Part shown: in pieces, positions 14,127 through 15,131 of the stretch | How positions within the stretch are numbered: position 1 is the stretch's first letter | How the letters are laid out: every line of letters begins with the position of its first letter | Assembly (NCBI GenBank): GCA_021405325.1 | Contig: QWII01000160.1 | Span: forward strand, 1 to 15,131 | Direction of reading: 5' to 3' | DNA: 15,131 bases | From: Caldilinea sp. CFX5 | GTDB lineage: Bacteria; Chloroflexota; Anaerolineae; Caldilineales; Caldilineaceae | Translations under genes and position numbers: made by a program | The notes under the pieces: generated by a model | The model's database searches: none | Told to the model about the DNA's origin: nothing | Seen by the model: the letters and a program-made list of their open reading frames with translations, nothing else

Positions 14127-15011
14127 ATGGATCGGAAGGAATTCGGCAAGTTGATCGCCGCCCTGCGCGAAGAGCATTTGGACTTTTCCGCCCGCGGCAT
14201 GGGCGTGTGGACGCAAGCCAAGCTGGCAAAGGAGGCAAATCTCCCCGAAAAGGCGATCAGCCAGATCGAGCAGGGGCGCAAGATGAATCTCGACGCGCAG
14301 ACAATGACCCAACTGGCACGCGCCCTCAAGCTGACGGCGACGGAACAGGTCGAATTTTTTGCTGCCGCAGCGGAAGTGGGCGCTGATCCCCAGTATATAT
14401 TGCGGGAAGGGGCCGCACCGGCTTTGCAAACCTTGCTCAAACTGATCGGTGAGATCCGCTTGCCCGCCTTTATTTGCGATCATTACACCAATGTCCTGGC
14501 GAGTAACACGCTGGCGCTGGCCGTGTTGAATATCCCGGAACGTATGATCCAAGCGGCGCCCACCCTGGCCAGCGGCTTTAATCTCTTGCGCGTCGTCTTT
14601 GCGGCTGAATCACCCTTTCGGCAATTGATGGGTGAACAGTGGGCCACGCGCGCCGAAGACAGCCTCCGCTATTTTCGGACAACGACCTTGCGCTATCGCC
14701 ACACGGAACGCTTTCATGCCATTTTGGCCGAATTATCGACCTTGCCCAGTTTTCGCGAGCGTTGGTTCACGACGCAAAACGATGACCCCGAAGAGACCCC
14801 CACCTGGACAACCTACACCTATCACCATCCCGACCTGGGCCAGCTTAGTTTTATCGCCCATATCAGCACCACCCTCACCGACCAGGGCGCGCTCTACCTG
14901 ACCACCTATCTGCCCTGCACCAAAGAGACCGCCGAACTCTTTGAAGGTTTCATCCGCCGTCACGGGCTGGGGGTGCGTCGCTTTGCCCAGTGGCCCTACC
15001 AAACCGAATAA
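14127..15011 (+). CDS. XRE-family transcription regulator with MmyB-like ligand-binding domain
   Basis: The 294-residue product has an N-terminal helix-turn-helix (about 4-80; recognition region TQAKLAKEANLPEKAISQIE, 29-48, followed by QGR). A domain from about 98 to 290 follows that resembles the MmyB-like ligand-binding domain seen behind XRE helices: LPAFICDHYTNVLASNTLA (112-130), FNLLRVVFAAESPFRQLMGE (151-170), then a core ending LYLTTYLPCTKETAELF. Such proteins control small metabolic or stress genes in answer to an unknown ligand. The start ATG 14127 follows GAGG at 14117-14120 (five-base gap). A longer frame reaching back to 14037 would run through the dyad and promoter and is unlikely. 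G+C content is again high here, unlike the two genes before it. No target genes are evident; the dyad at 14062-14097 suggests self-control. Confidence 0.88.
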   Translation: MDRKEFGKLIAALREEHLDFSARGMGVWTQAKLAKEANLPEKAISQIEQGRKMNLDAQTMTQLARALKLTATEQVEFFAAAAEVGADPQYILREGAAPALQTLLKLIGEIRLPAFICDHYTNVLASNTLALAVLNIPERMIQAAPTLASGFNLLRVVFAAESPFRQLMGEQWATRAEDSLRYFRTTTLRYRHTERFHAILAELSTLPSFRERWFTTQNDDPEETPTWTTYTYHHPDLGQLSFIAHISTTLTDQGALYLTTYLPCTKETAELFEGFIRRHGLGVRRFAQWPYQTE

Positions 15012-15045
15012 AATAATTAATTGAGAATCGACAATTTATAGAGAC

Positions 15046-15121
15046 AGCCCGTAAAACCCAATCCCTTTAGGGTTGGGATATAAGGGCTTACCGCTGTACT
15101 CAGCGGCGGCGCAATGCGCCG
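15046..15121. other. Three consecutive hairpins; possible IS end or structured RNA
   Basis: AGCCC (15046-15050) and GGGCT (15084-15088) enclose a stem of CCCAA and CCC (15057-15065, one bulged T) with GGG and TTGGG (15070-15077). Next comes CCGCTG-TACT-CAGCGG (15091-15106), then directly CGGCGC-AAT-GCGCCG (15107-15121). All three end close to one another, as in a structured RNA. On the minus strand a frame is open from the window edge to a TAA at 15036-15038. The arrangement recalls ends of TnpB-type (IS200/IS605 or IS607) elements, whose gene would lie beyond the right edge. No transposase is visible in the window, so this is only a suggestion. Confidence 0.4.
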
Positions 15122-15131
15122 TGACCTTTAG

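Overview
The window reads as a piece of a bacterial chromosome, most likely from the Chloroflexota (Anaerolineae/Caldilineae-like). That assignment is inferred from the mix of a DUF2339 giant membrane protein, a very long secreted TPR protein, Asp-box propellers, an MmyB-type XRE regulator and a lone cobT; no rRNA or other marker is present. Most genes are moderately G+C-rich (52% and 55% in two 60-base samples). The stretch from about 10.9 to 13.95 kb is clearly A+T-richer (40% in one sample).

Layout. 1-204: 3' end of a YoeB-type mRNA interferase (+). 205-403: a short gap full of dyads. 404-1510 (-): cobT. 1601-1677: a perfect 27-bp inverted repeat. 1769-3157 (-): a stand-alone protein resembling only the middle domain of PEP-utilising dikinases. 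3158-3639: an A+T-rich gap with repeats. 3640-4293 (+): a protein of two Lrp/AsnC-type (RAM) effector domains without a DNA-binding domain. 4304-4374: a palindrome built of 8-bp units between convergent genes. 4418-7993 (-): a secreted protein with 21 TPR repeats. 8076-8133: a perfect 27-bp hairpin. 8153-10819 (-): DUF2339 polytopic membrane protein. 10820-11295: a gap with a good promoter and the second copy of a dispersed hairpin repeat. 11296-12606 (+): secreted clan GH-A-like glycoside hydrolase. 12748-13929 (+): secreted Asp-box beta-propeller. 14023-14097: promoter followed by a 14-bp dyad at the predicted transcription start. 14127-15011 (+): XRE/MmyB-type regulator. 15046-15121: three consecutive hairpins, possibly the end of a mobile element or a structured RNA.

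The genes do not form one pathway. The main functional pairing is the A+T-rich block of two secreted proteins (glycosidase-like and propeller), which looks laterally acquired or under different codon pressure. The most unusual feature is the set of non-coding inverted repeats: almost every intergenic gap carries a different long, often perfect palindrome. One hairpin is present twice, about 10.7 kb apart, with a matched base-pair exchange in the stem. Two other elements share a GACTTACGCA terminus.
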